Shown: one piece after another, positions 1 through 7,593 of the stretch
How the letters are laid out: each line of letters starts with the position of its first letter
Position numbering within the stretch: position 1 is the first letter of the stretch
NCBI GenBank assembly: GCA_035308365.1
Contig: DATGGU010000051.1
Span: 1 to 64,000, forward strand
Direction of reading: 5' to 3'
DNA: 64,000 nucleotides
Source: PALSA-505 sp035308365
GTDB lineage: Bacteria; Actinomycetota; Actinomycetes; Streptosporangiales; Streptosporangiaceae
The notes under the pieces: model-generated
What the model was told of the DNA's origin: nothing
Database searches by the model: none
The model's input: only the letters and a program-made list of their open reading frames with translations
Translations under genes and position numbers: made by a program

Positions 1-136
1 CCGCCCGCCGCCCCGGTACCAGGGAAGCGGCCGGCCCACCGCTCAGTGGCAGTGGCAGGTGCGCAAACGACCGCCACAACCGGCCGCGAACATGATGATC
101 ATGGAACCCTGGCCAGCGAATGCCGGCATGTGCTCG

Positions 137-475
137 TCAAAGATCACCCTGGGCGCCGGGATGGCGCGATGCCAGCGAGCGGTTCGGTGCGGTCGGCGGA
201 GTCCGGCTGAGCCGCCACCCGGCCGTGATGGCTCGCAGTATCCAGCGGGCACAGTCACGCTGGCGGGCGGCCGCCTTCGCCACCGTTTCGCCGGACCTGG
301 CCAGCAGGCGCAGTACCAGGCCGCCTAGCCAGCCCGCTGGCCTGCGCCCTGGGATCGCCTCTCCGGCATAGAGTTTGGCGAATATCGCAAGCATGGCGGC
401 CAAATGCGGATCTGACCGGCGCAACCGGTGATCCATACGCCACAAGACCCAGCGCTGATGGCATCGAAACATCAT
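137..475 (-). CDS. small DUF3040-like protein
   Basis: Reads as a 112-residue basic protein. The start is chosen at the ATG-ATG pair because GGGGAGA lies about 8 nt upstream. Residues 10-35 contain RMDHRLRRSDPHLAAMLAIF, which resembles the N-terminal helix of actinobacterial DUF3040 membrane proteins, whose function is unknown. A short apolar stretch follows (GWLGGLVLRLLA), but the second hydrophobic segment usual for DUF3040 is not clear. The C-terminal third is Arg-rich and may be poorly conserved. It could be a diverged or decaying family member. The gene stands alone on the minus strand. Confidence 0.45.
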   Translation of the reverse strand: MMFRCHQRWVLWRMDHRLRRSDPHLAAMLAIFAKLYAGEAIPGRRPAGWLGGLVLRLLARSGETVAKAAARQRDCARWILRAITAGWRLSRTPPTAPNRSLASRHPGAQGDL

Positions 476-580
476 CTGATGTCTCCCCTGCTCTGTCATG
501 ATGGGCCGGGCTGCGGCCCGGCCCATCATGGTCAGCGCCGGGGGCGTGCTCGTGGTTTTCCACCTCTTCCTCTATAGAAA

Positions 581-603
581 GTTATGTCGTAACACGACGT
601 AAC
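581..603. promoter_or_regulatory. inverted repeat, possible operator
   Basis: GTTATGTCGT and ACGACGTAAC are separated by 3 nt and complementary except for one base. The site lies about 105 nt upstream of the minus-strand DUF3040-like start and inside a gene-free stretch from 476 to 826. A regulator-binding site is plausible, but nothing shows which protein would bind. Confidence 0.35.
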
Positions 604-659
604 TTCCTGCAAAGCGCCCCCTATGCACATTCAGAGCAGAAAATCAAGGGCTCAGCCAG

Positions 660-735
660 CCCCCGGCAGAGCCTGGCAGGCAGGCGGTGACCGCAGCCCC
701 GGCAGAGCCTGGAGGCAGGCGGCGACGGCAACCCC
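660..735. repeat. two-copy tandem repeat of about 37 bp
   Basis: The segment CCCCGGCAGAGCCTGG followed by AGGCAGGCGG occurs twice with a period of 36-37 bp. It sits in the non-coding interval between the DUF3040-like gene and the hemerythrin gene. No other gene is visible between 476 and 826. Confidence 0.6.
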
Positions 736-826
736 GCGGTCGTGCTCCAAGCGCTTATCGTTCGTCTTCGATCTTGAGTTGCAGCCAGACAGCCGTGCTG
801 ATGCGGGTTGCTGACCAGACCAGCGG

Positions 827-1384
827 CTATTGACCTCGGCCGGATACGTAGTCGCGGATCCGGTCGACCAGCCCGGCGCCGGGGGCCAGCAGCTTGTTCA
901 GCGGCGGCTGGTCGGGTGCTGAGGGGTGCGGCCGGGTGGGGGCCCTGTCCTTGGCCGCCTGGACCTGCTCGCCGAGCCGGCGCAGATCCTCCGGGTCGGC
1001 ATGTCCGGCGAGGGCCGGGAACAAGGCGTGCTCTTCATCTTGCACGTGTGCGTTGACGCTCCGGATGAGCTGGCCGGTCAGGGCGGCGAAGTCGTCGCTG
1101 CTCGCGTCGGCCTTTTCCAGCTCCTTGAGCAGGTGCTCCACCTCGGCATGGTCGGCGAGTTCCTTATCGGCGATGGCGTCGCCGTCGGGTACATGCTCGC
1201 GCACGGCCGGGTACAGGTACTGCTCCTCGGCCACCGAGTGCCGGACCAGTTCGATGGTGATCTGGTCGGCGATCTGGCGGCGCTCCCCGGAATCGGCTAC
1301 CTCGGTCAGCTTGCCGAACATTTCCTCTACCTCACGATGGTCGTGGGTGAGGATTTCGATCACATCACGGTCGTTCTCCGCCAT
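827..1384 (-). CDS. hemerythrin HHE domain protein
   Basis: A 185-residue soluble protein with an HHE cation-binding four-helix bundle over roughly residues 8-135. The helix-borne ligands of a non-haem diiron site are visible as THDHREVEEMF, HSVAEEQYLYP, DHAEVEHLL and HVQDEEHALFP. The last 50 residues are Pro-rich and less ordered. Family members bind a diiron centre and are linked to oxygen, NO or redox sensing, but the role here is unknown. The ATG has GAGGAAGGG upstream. It heads a minus-strand unit next to a cluster of small membrane proteins often associated with envelope stress. Confidence 0.85.
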   Translation of the reverse strand: MAENDRDVIEILTHDHREVEEMFGKLTEVADSGERRQIADQITIELVRHSVAEEQYLYPAVREHVPDGDAIADKELADHAEVEHLLKELEKADASSDDFAALTGQLIRSVNAHVQDEEHALFPALAGHADPEDLRRLGEQVQAAKDRAPTRPHPSAPDQPPLNKLLAPGAGLVDRIRDYVSGRGQ

Positions 1385-1545
1385 GGCGATCCCTTCCTCT
1401 GTATCCCCCGCGGCCCGCTGCCACGGCGGCCAGGGCCTCCGGGACTACCCCACGCCAGCGGCACTATGCGCCAAGCCTTGATGCTCCGGGGCCATTGCCG
1501 GCCAGGACTGCCACCAGCGCCGGACGGGGAACTGGCCGGTCAGAG

Positions 1546-1686
1546 CTACCGGCGGCGCTTGCTGAACCGCCGGAACTCGAACTCCGCTCCGCGGAGCAAC
1601 GCGAAAACGATCCGGAAGGGCAGCGTGATGATGTCCAGGATCAGCCCCAGGATCATCACGATCACGCCCACGATGGCCGACAACAT
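1546..1686 (-). CDS. 46-residue hydrophobic membrane peptide
   Basis: A short reading frame starts at ATG with a single transmembrane helix (LSAIVGVIVMILGLILDIIT, residues 2-21), then an aromatic-basic tail ending KRRR before the stop. The codon third positions are G or C almost throughout, as in neighbouring genes. A one-span N-terminal helix with a cationic cytoplasmic tail fits a small inner-membrane protein. It lies between the hemerythrin gene and the holin-X gene. Function is unknown. The upstream GGGGTAGAGACGG is only a modest ribosome-binding site, so expression is inferred. Confidence 0.6.
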   Translation of the reverse strand: MLSAIVGVIVMILGLILDIITLPFRIVFALLRGAEFEFRRFSKRRR

Positions 1687-1800
1687 GCACCGTCTCTACC
1701 CCGCACGCTGGGCTTACACATCACCGTCAGCCACCGGTCAGGTTATGCGCGCCCAGTGGCGGGTAGTCCAGGTTTTTATCCCGGACGAAGGGAGCGGACG

Positions 1801-2223
1801 ATGGCTTACAGCGCGCCCGGCGGGCAGCCGCCGGAATCCCGGGAACAGTCCACGGGGGAGCTGGTCAAGCAACTGTCTGAGCAGGTCTCCACGCTGGTGC
1901 GCGATGAATTGAAGCTGGCCCGGCTAGAGATGACTCGCAAAGGCAAACAAGCCGGTGCCGGCTTCGGGATGTTCGGCGGCAGCGCGCTCGTCGCGTTGTA
2001 CGGGCTGGGCTGCCTGATCGCGTGCGTGATCATCGCCATCAGCGGGGCGGTGGCCGCGTGGCTTTCCGCACTGATCGTTGGCGCCGCCTTGCTGTCTGTC
2101 GCCGGAATCCTGGCTCTGATGGGTAAGGGGCGCCTGAGCAAGGCCACACCACCGGCCCCGGAGGCGGCCCTCGCCAACGTCAAGTCCGACGTTGAGACGA
2201 TCAAGGAAAGGGTGCACCGATGA
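1801..2223 (+). CDS. actinobacterial holin-X (Phage_holin_3_6) family membrane protein
   Basis: A 140-residue protein. An N-terminal amphipathic segment (residues 18-50, LVRDELKLARLEM) precedes two hydrophobic spans at about 58-82 and 84-107 and a cytoplasmic tail. This is the pattern of the Actinobacterial holin-X/YqjD-like family, which despite its name is chromosomal and of unknown function. AAGGGAG lies just ahead of the ATG. The stop codon overlaps the next start (ATGA), so this gene, the DUF3618 gene and the DUF4235 gene form one translationally coupled operon. Confidence 0.85.
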   Translation: MAYSAPGGQPPESREQSTGELVKQLSEQVSTLVRDELKLARLEMTRKGKQAGAGFGMFGGSALVALYGLGCLIACVIIAISGAVAAWLSALIVGAALLSVAGILALMGKGRLSKATPPAPEAALANVKSDVETIKERVHR

Positions 2224-2759
2224 GCGCCAGCAAGCCGGGCGCGGGCGCCGGTTCCCCGTCGGATGACACGGTCCCGGACGACGAGCAAGAACTGCGGGAG
2301 GACATCGAGCAGACCCGCGGGCGGCTTGGCGAGACCGTGGAACGGCTGGCCGCCAAGGCGGACGTGAAGAGCCAGGCGCGGGCGAAGGCCGCCGAAGTGG
2401 CCGGGCGGGCGAAGAACGCGGCGGCCACGTCACGTACAAAGGCCGCCGAACTGGCCGGGCGGGCGAAGAACACGGCGGCCACATCACGTACAAAGGCCGC
2501 CGAACGTGCTGGAAACGTCCGCGGCCAGCTAGCTGGCAGGACCGCGGCAGTGCGGCAGCAGGCCGTGGCCGTGGGCGGCAGAGGTAAGGGCCAGCTGCAG
2601 GCCCGGGTGGCCCCGGCGTGGGACGCGGCACCCGAGCCGGTCCGGCGCGCGGTGACGAAAGGCGCCAGCACCGCCTGGCAGCGCCGGGCGCCGCTGGCGG
2701 CAGCGCTGGCTGCCCTGATCGTCTGCTACGTGACTGTACGGCGGTGGAGGAAGCGATGA
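2220..2759 (+). CDS. DUF3618 domain protein with internal 18-residue repeats
   Basis: A 179-residue protein. The DUF3618 segment is at residues 20-45 (LREDIEQTRGRLGETVERLA). It is followed by an Ala/Lys/Arg-rich helical region that includes two near-identical 18-residue units starting AEVAGRAKN and AELAGRAKN (54-bp DNA repeat, about 2391-2498). A C-terminal membrane span follows (AALAALIVCYVTV) with a basic tail. It looks like a tail-anchored, rod-like cytoplasmic protein. It overlaps both neighbours by 4 nt. Family function is unknown; co-occurrence with holin-X and DUF4235 proteins is common in actinobacteria. Confidence 0.85.
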   Translation: MSASKPGAGAGSPSDDTVPDDEQELREDIEQTRGRLGETVERLAAKADVKSQARAKAAEVAGRAKNAAATSRTKAAELAGRAKNTAATSRTKAAERAGNVRGQLAGRTAAVRQQAVAVGGRGKGQLQARVAPAWDAAPEPVRRAVTKGASTAWQRRAPLAAALAALIVCYVTVRRWRKR

Positions 2760-3046
2760 TCAAGCTCATCTATAAGCCGGTCAGCATCCTGGTCAGCGTG
2801 CTCGGCGGGATGCTCGCCGGGGCGATCTTCAAACGAGTGTGGAAAATGGCCGCCCACCAAGACGAGGCACCGAAGGCCACCGACGCGGGACGCGGCTGGG
2901 GTGAGGTCCTGGCGGCCGCTGCCCTGCAAGGCGCGGTCTACGCGCTGGTCAAGGCTGCCCTCGACCGCGGCGCGGCCGAAGGCACGCGCAAGCTCACCGG
3001 CATCTGGCCGGGTGAGAACGGCGAGCAGGCAACCGAGGCGGCCTAA
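2756..3046 (+). CDS. DUF4235 membrane protein
   Basis: A 96-residue protein starting at the ATG of an ATGA overlap with the DUF3618 gene. Residues 5-28 form one hydrophobic segment (YKPVSILVSVLGGMLAGAIF), and residues 48-70 another (GEVLAAAALQGAVYALVKAA). This matches the compact DUF4235 family, integral membrane proteins of unknown role. It is the last gene of the three-gene operon and is followed by a strong hairpin. Confidence 0.85.
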   Translation: MIKLIYKPVSILVSVLGGMLAGAIFKRVWKMAAHQDEAPKATDAGRGWGEVLAAAALQGAVYALVKAALDRGAAEGTRKLTGIWPGENGEQATEAA

Positions 3047-3071
3047 CCAGGCTGGCATAGGCAAGCATGGC

Positions 3072-3100
3072 GCCGGTGCCTCCTGAGATCCGGCACCGGC
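3072..3100 (+). terminator. hairpin after the DUF4235 operon
   Basis: A perfect 9-bp stem, GCCGGTGCC with GGCACCGGC, and an 11-nt loop, 25 nt after the DUF4235 stop. There is no clear T-run, as is usual in very high-GC genomes. Confidence 0.6.
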
Positions 3101-3520
3101 ACAAGAGATCCCCTGCATACCAAGGACGCGCCGGGCGGGACCGGCGCTGGGCTGTGACCAACTTCGGCAGCTACGGCAAGACTTGCGGCGCATTCGCCCG
3201 TCCGTGCGGTCCACCTGGCCGTGCTGGCGACGGCAGGGATCATCGGGCTCGTCACCAGCTGAGAATAAAAGATTTTGGCCCTCTTACGGTGCCATGAACC
3301 CTGTCGCTCGTCCGCTGGACTGACCGGGAGCGGACCACACCAGCATCGCCCAGCCAGGCGCCCCCATGCGATCCGGCCGTGTCTCCCACTCAACGGTTTA
3401 CTGCTGTCTTGCTGGCGGGGGTGCGGCGTTCGGCCCCGCAAATATGGCCGGCCATCCACTACCCAGAACCCGGGCAGGGCACGCGATCGCATGCCCTGCC
3501 CGTTGGCCGCCGGGCTGAGG
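3101..3520. other. gap without a recognisable gene
   Basis: Open frames on both strands lack any family resemblance, ribosome-binding site or consistent codon pattern. Nothing convincing was seen here other than the transporter remnant that begins at 3521. Confidence 0.5.
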
Positions 3521-3628
3521 TTATGCGGCCTGCTGTGGTCGCCCGTGGACCTCTTGTTCTATCTGTTCGAGCGATCTGCCCTTGGTCTCGGGGAGGCACC
3601 GGACCAGCGCGGCTAGGCTGACTGCCAT
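3521..3628 (-). pseudogene. C-terminal remnant of an MFS sugar transporter
   Basis: The last 35 codons read LVRCLPETKGRSLEQIEQEV and a short tail before the stop. PETKGRSLEEIE is the hallmark C-terminal motif of the sugar-porter family of major facilitator transporters. No upstream transmembrane region exists in this frame; a few tens of bases further on, the sequence becomes the cis-prenyltransferase gene on the other strand. The remainder of the transporter has therefore been lost. The call rests on this one motif. Confidence 0.5.
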
Positions 3629-3659
3629 CGGACGATCGAGCCAGCTGGGGGTCGGCAGG

Positions 3660-4475
3660 GTGAGCCCGCGAGGCAGGCAGGGCCGGTGGACGCCGGCAGA
3701 TTCCGGCGTCAGGCCGGAGCCGAAACCGCCATCACCCCACTTCTCGGGGGCGAAGCCACCGGAGCTGCCAGCCGAGCTGCTGCCCAGGCACGTGGCCATC
3801 GTGATGGATGGCAATGGCCGATGGGCGAAGCAGCGCGGCCTGCCCCGCACCGAGGGCCATGAGCGCGGCGAGTTCGCGCTGTTCGACACCATAGAGGGAG
3901 CCCTGGAAATCGGCATTCCCTATCTTTCGGCCTACGCGTTCTCCACCGAGAACTGGACCCGCTCGCCGGAAGAGGTCCGCTTCCTCATGGGTTTCAACCG
4001 GCGGGTGATTCACGACCGCCGGGACCAGTTGGTGGAACTAGGAGTCCGGGTGGTATGGTCCGGGCGCCGGGGGCGGCTGTGGAAGTCGGTCATCCGGGAA
4101 CTCGAAATTGCCGAGGAAATGAGCCGGCACAACTCGAAGCTGGTCTTGCAGTTCTGTGTGAACTATGGTGGCCAGGCCGAAATCGCCGACGCGGCCGCCG
4201 CGATCGCCCGCGACGCTGCCGCCGGGCGGATCAGCCCGGACCGGGTGAACGAAAAGCTATTCGCAAAGTATCTCTATCATCCCGAAGTGCCGTCGGTCGA
4301 CCTGTTCCTGCGGCCATCTGGCGAACAGCGGCTATCCAACTTCCTGCTCTGGCAGAGTTCGTACGCCGAGATGGTTTACATGGATCTGCTGTGGCCCAGC
4401 TTCGACCGGCGCCACCTCTGGGAGGCATGTGAGCTGTTCGCCCGGCGGAACCGCCGCTTCGGCAGCGCCATTTAG
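3660..4475 (+). CDS. uppS: long-chain cis-prenyltransferase (undecaprenyl/decaprenyl diphosphate synthase type)
   Basis: Condenses isopentenyl diphosphate onto an allylic primer with cis bonds to make the lipid carrier for cell-wall synthesis. A protein of about 271 residues with the family signature HVAIVMDGNGRWAKQRG (P-loop Asp for diphosphate), YAFSTENWTRSPEEV, NYGGQAEI and SGEQRLSNFLLWQ. The sequence resembles mycobacterial Rv2361c closely by eye. The start is uncertain: GTG 3660 is preferred over TTG 3582 because GGGGG precedes it by 8 nt. Unusual is FLRPSGEQR, where the family normally has RTSGEQR next to the substrate-binding Arg. A second cis-prenyltransferase follows 440 nt downstream. 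Confidence 0.88.
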   Translation: MSPRGRQGRWTPADSGVRPEPKPPSPHFSGAKPPELPAELLPRHVAIVMDGNGRWAKQRGLPRTEGHERGEFALFDTIEGALEIGIPYLSAYAFSTENWTRSPEEVRFLMGFNRRVIHDRRDQLVELGVRVVWSGRRGRLWKSVIRELEIAEEMSRHNSKLVLQFCVNYGGQAEIADAAAAIARDAAAGRISPDRVNEKLFAKYLYHPEVPSVDLFLRPSGEQRLSNFLLWQSSYAEMVYMDLLWPSFDRRHLWEACELFARRNRRFGSAI

Positions 4476-4641
4476 CCTTCCCGCTACTTAACCCGCCTTC
4501 CCGCTACACTGAGTAATCGGCCATGCTGGGCTGAGCCCGGATCCCGCCGCAGCCCGGATCTGCCGGCCCGTCGAGCCCGAATGCAAAGCAGTCGTTTGCA
4601 AAGGTTTGGTCAACCTGGCCCGGTCGGATGATCGCATAGCA

Positions 4642-4671
4642 TTGACAACGGGCCAGTACCTGTCGTATCAG
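4642..4671 (+). promoter_or_regulatory. candidate sigma-70 promoter for the downstream cis-prenyltransferase gene
   Basis: TTGACA and TATCAG are separated by 18 nt, a good match to the vegetative -35/-10 pattern. It lies in the 442-nt interval between the two cis-prenyltransferase genes, about 250 nt before the second start. The interval otherwise holds no recognisable gene; a duplicated CCTTCCCGCTAC occurs at about 4475-4506. A long leader or an internal start could follow from this position. Confidence 0.4.
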
Positions 4672-4917
4672 CGTCCGGCCTGCAAGACATACGGGGAGCT
4701 TGGGTGCCAGACCGCGAGCTTCTTGGCACAATGTGACGAGACGGGCCCTCGTGACAGCGGGGGTTTGGTTCCTGCGCGGCAGCGCGGGATGTCCAGCCGA
4801 GCGATCAGAGCCCGTGGTGGTGATCGGCGCCGGGCAGGCGACTCGCGGCCGGCATGGCGGCGATCACCGGACACCAACCGGACGCTAACTCGACAATTCC
4901 ACGAGGAGACAACCTAG

Positions 4918-5691
4918 GTGCTCGGGAGATTGCGTAGCGTTATCGACCGTCTATACGTGAGACGGCTGATGTCCCAGATCGACCCGGACCAGCTACCCAA
5001 GCATGTTGGAATCCTGATAGACGGTAACCGCCGGTGGGCCAGGGCGGCCGGGTTCGATCCGAGCGACGGCCACCGGGCCGGCGGTGCCCGGGTGGAGAAA
5101 TTCCTGCGCTGGTGTGATGACATCGGAATCGAGAGAGTAACCATCTTCATGCTCTCCGATGACAACCTGAACAGGGCGCCCGACGAGCTTGACACGCTGG
5201 TGAAGATAATCGTGGAGGTTGTCGCCGGCCTGGCGAAAGAGGGCAACCCATGGGAACTCACCCTCATTGGCGACCTCGACCTGATCCCCATGCCGGCCGC
5301 GACGCAACTGAAGGAACATGCCGCCCGGACGATGGGCAGGCACCAGGGAACCCGCATCAATGTAGCCATTGGATACGGCGGGCAACGCGAGATAGCCGAT
5401 GCCGTGCGGTCCGCGATCTCCGAACTCCTGGCCCGTGGCTCCACACTTGATGAAATTGTCGAGGCTTTTGACGCTCAGCTGATCTCGCAGCATACCTATA
5501 CGGCGTCGCAGCCCAACATCGACCTCATTATCCGCACCAGCGGCGAGCAGCGGCTGTCAGGATTCATGCTCTGGGAGTCCGCCTACGCGGAGATGTACTT
5601 CTGCGAATGCAACTGGCCCGATTTCAGGAAGATCGACTTCCTGCGTGCCCTGCGCTCCTACACCCGTCGTCATCGCCGCTTCGGCCGCTGA
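4918..5691 (+). CDS. short-chain cis-prenyltransferase, Z-farnesyl diphosphate synthase type
   Basis: A 257-residue member of the UppS fold that resembles the mycobacterial (2Z,6E)-farnesyl diphosphate synthase Rv1086 rather than the long-chain enzyme. Diagnostic stretches are HVGILIDGNRRWARAAG, FMLSDDNLNRAPDEL, NVAIGYGGQREIADAV and IIRTSGEQRLSGFMLWESAY. The known product class is a C15 primer that long-chain enzymes extend to decaprenyl phosphate. The GTG start is well set by GAGGAG about 11 nt upstream. Placed directly after a long-chain synthase, it suggests primer-then-extension on one locus, which is inference. Confidence 0.88.
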   Translation: MLGRLRSVIDRLYVRRLMSQIDPDQLPKHVGILIDGNRRWARAAGFDPSDGHRAGGARVEKFLRWCDDIGIERVTIFMLSDDNLNRAPDELDTLVKIIVEVVAGLAKEGNPWELTLIGDLDLIPMPAATQLKEHAARTMGRHQGTRINVAIGYGGQREIADAVRSAISELLARGSTLDEIVEAFDAQLISQHTYTASQPNIDLIIRTSGEQRLSGFMLWESAYAEMYFCECNWPDFRKIDFLRALRSYTRRHRRFGR

Positions 5692-5711
5692 CGCACGTCG
5701 GCCGAGCCACC

Positions 5712-5985
5712 CTTGCCTGGCCGGCGACCGTTGGTCGTCTTCCGCGTGGGCCGCTATTCATTCCGGGGGGCCGAGCTCCCCGGACCCCCACGCTCCCGGT
5801 TGGGGGTGTGGTCGGTTTTCCGGCCGGGGGCCATCCCCTTCGGGGCCGGCCTTGCCTGGTCGGCGACCGTTAGTCGTCTTCCGCGTGGGCCGCTATTCAT
5901 TCCGGGGGGCCGAGCCCCCCGGACCCCACGCTCCCGGTTGGGGGGGCGTGGTCCGCTTTCCCGCCGGGGGTCACCCCCTTCGTAA
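5712..5985. repeat. 139-bp tandem duplication with GC-rich hairpins
   Basis: CTTGCCTGG begins a unit at 5712 and again at 5851. The two copies share long near-identical blocks (for example CGTCTTCCGCGTGGGCCGCT). Each carries a CCGGGGGG...CCCCCCGG-type inverted repeat, perfect in copy two. It fills the gap between the Z-farnesyl diphosphate synthase gene and the convergent oxidoreductase gene, so the hairpins may act as bidirectional terminators. No coding gene is supported between 5692 and 6015. Confidence 0.75.
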
Positions 5986-6015
5986 GGAAGCGGGTTACTC
6001 CCAGGGAACCAGCGG

Positions 6016-6477
6016 CTACTTCACCGTGCCCTCGGCCGCGTAGGACAGCAGGCGGGCGGGTGCCAGCCGGAGCCAGGTGGAGACCCAGTCACCGGTCACC
6101 GCCGCTCGGACGTCCTCGGGAACCCCGGGGGCCGGCACGATGTCAGCCGGCCCTTCGAGCAGCACGACGATGTGTTCGTCGCGTTCGCCCTCGGTCACCG
6201 TCATGGTCAGCCAGGGCTGCTGGCGCAGGTTGCGCTCGCGCACGGATCCGGCGACCGTCGGCAGCCAGAACGAGGTCCCGCGCCGCAGATAGGAGGACAT
6301 CGCGGCGTGCGGCCGGCCGTCGGGGCGGGTGGTCCCGATCACCGCGAAGGCACGACGGTCAAGATAGTCGGCCAACTGCTCGCCGGTGAGCCGGCGATGC
6401 GGCGGATAGGAGTCGACGGTCGCCCGGGTCGCGCGCGCGAATGACTGCTCTTGCAGGTCCCCAAGTGCCTTGCTCAT
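6016..6477 (-). CDS. pyridoxamine 5'-phosphate oxidase-like flavin/F420 split-barrel protein
   Basis: A 153-residue protein. Residues 30-110 show the split beta-barrel pattern AVIGTTRPDGRPHAAMSSYL, FWLPTVAGSVRERNL and WLTMTVTEGERDEHIVVLLEG. Members bind FMN or F420 as homodimers and reduce small substrates; the cofactor and substrate are not readable here. An N-terminal helix with LTGEQLADYLDRR precedes the barrel. It is convergent with the Z-FPP synthase gene across the hairpin repeats. The start ATG lacks a strong ribosome-binding site. Confidence 0.75.
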   Translation of the reverse strand: MSKALGDLQEQSFARATRATVDSYPPHRRLTGEQLADYLDRRAFAVIGTTRPDGRPHAAMSSYLRRGTSFWLPTVAGSVRERNLRQQPWLTMTVTEGERDEHIVVLLEGPADIVPAPGVPEDVRAAVTGDWVSTWLRLAPARLLSYAAEGTVK

Positions 6478-6567
6478 CTCGAAAATTCACGTTCTCCCGG
6501 GTGGAATGAGTGGGGGAGCTGGCCTGCCGCGGTAGGCGGGGGGCGCTCCAGAAGCCGGGCGGCTCGC

Positions 6568-6591
6568 CCCGTAAGACGGACAGCTTACGGG
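6568..6591 (-). terminator. hairpin downstream of the XRE gene
   Basis: CCCGTAAG and CTTACGGG form a perfect 8-bp stem with an 8-nt loop in the 256-nt interval between the XRE gene and the split-barrel gene. It would end the XRE transcript. No other gene is visible in the interval. Confidence 0.5.
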
Positions 6592-6733
6592 TGATCGTTT
6601 GGGCGGGGTGCCGCGATCATGAACTTTCGTCCACCGGCTCACGATGAGCCTCGCCGATGGCGTCCTGCTCATGCCGGTAGCGCCCGCTGACCTGGGGACG
6701 GCCGGCCAGGGGGCGCTAAGGCAGGGAGTTGGC

Positions 6734-7114
6734 TCAGTGCGTGGATACCCGGCGGGGGTTGCGGATCGCCCGTGGCGCGGGAGCGTTCTCCCTGACGGCG
6801 GCGGTGGGGTCCGGTGCCGGCTGGGGCTCGGACACCGGCTGGCCGGGCTTGAGCTCGATGTCGAAGCGTGCGTCCAGGGCGGCGGCCACGCCGGCCAGCG
6901 TCCGCAGCGTGAGGTTCTCGCCACCCGAAAGGATCTGGCTGATCCGCCCGGGGGATACGCCCATCCGGTGAGCAAGGTCGACCCGGGTGAGCCTGCGCTC
7001 GCGCATATACCAGTCGATCTCGTTCGTGAGCCGTGTGACCAGGTCGAACAGTTCTCCGTCTACCCGTTCCTCGATGGCCTTCCGGCCGGACGGTATGCCT
7101 AGTCGAAGGCTCAT
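6734..7114 (-). CDS. XRE-family helix-turn-helix regulator
   Basis: A 126-residue DNA-binding protein. The helix-turn-helix spans about residues 40-65 (RVDLAHRMGVSPGRISQIL), followed by LTLRTLAGVAAALDARFDIE, a HigA/XRE-type continuation. The C-terminal 35 residues are Pro-rich and probably disordered. The upstream intergenic region carries a perfect palindrome 34 nt ahead of the start and several related half-sites, which suggests autoregulation. A membrane protein gene is divergent. No adjacent RelE or HigB toxin gene is seen. Confidence 0.85.
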   Translation of the reverse strand: MSLRLGIPSGRKAIEERVDGELFDLVTRLTNEIDWYMRERRLTRVDLAHRMGVSPGRISQILSGGENLTLRTLAGVAAALDARFDIELKPGQPVSEPQPAPDPTAAVRENAPAPRAIRNPRRVSTH

Positions 7115-7147
7115 GACGAACTCCAGTGCAGTTGCTCTCCGGGATGC

Positions 7148-7290
7148 TTAGGTATACCTAAATATATAGGCATGGCTAAAGTAATGGGCGTCGAGGTGAG
7201 GTATTACTTACCTCGGCCCAGATCGTTGCGCAAATGTTACCTAAGAGTTTGCTTACGCCCCCGTTGCGTCACTCAGTGCAGCCAACGTTA
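7148..7290. promoter_or_regulatory. palindromic operator cluster between the XRE gene and a membrane protein gene
   Basis: TTAGGTATACCTAA (7148-7161) is a perfect 14-bp palindrome. GAGGTA-N5-TACCTC (7198-7214) is a second inverted repeat with the same AGGTA/TACCT half-sites. Further half-sites read TTACCTAAG near 7237 and TTACCTC near 7288. All lie in the 479-nt divergent intergenic region. Binding by the adjacent XRE protein is inferred. Confidence 0.55.
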
Positions 7291-7593
7291 CCTCTGGATC
7301 GGCGGCCTGGCCAGGGGCTCTCTGGTTACTAAGCCCTGACCTCGGGCAACGCTACCGAGCGTGAGCCAGGCCGGGGCAGTTATGATCCAAAACTCTCTGG
7401 CCACAATTACTTCATCGGCCACAGGGGTAACACAACACTCGTTTTCGCCGTTGCCGCGGATGATCCCGGCCCGCGAATACACGGTCAACGATGATACCGA
7501 TTGGAGAGTTTCCCGGTGACCTGACACCATATTTCCGCAGGGCCCGCGAGTCGTCAGCCGGCACGCGGGAGCATGACAGGTAATGGGGGCACC

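Noticed and set aside
6734..7530. HigBA-type toxin-antitoxin pair around the XRE gene
   Set aside because: The 80-codon frame at 7288-7530 does not resemble a toxin and is not spaced like a coupled partner.
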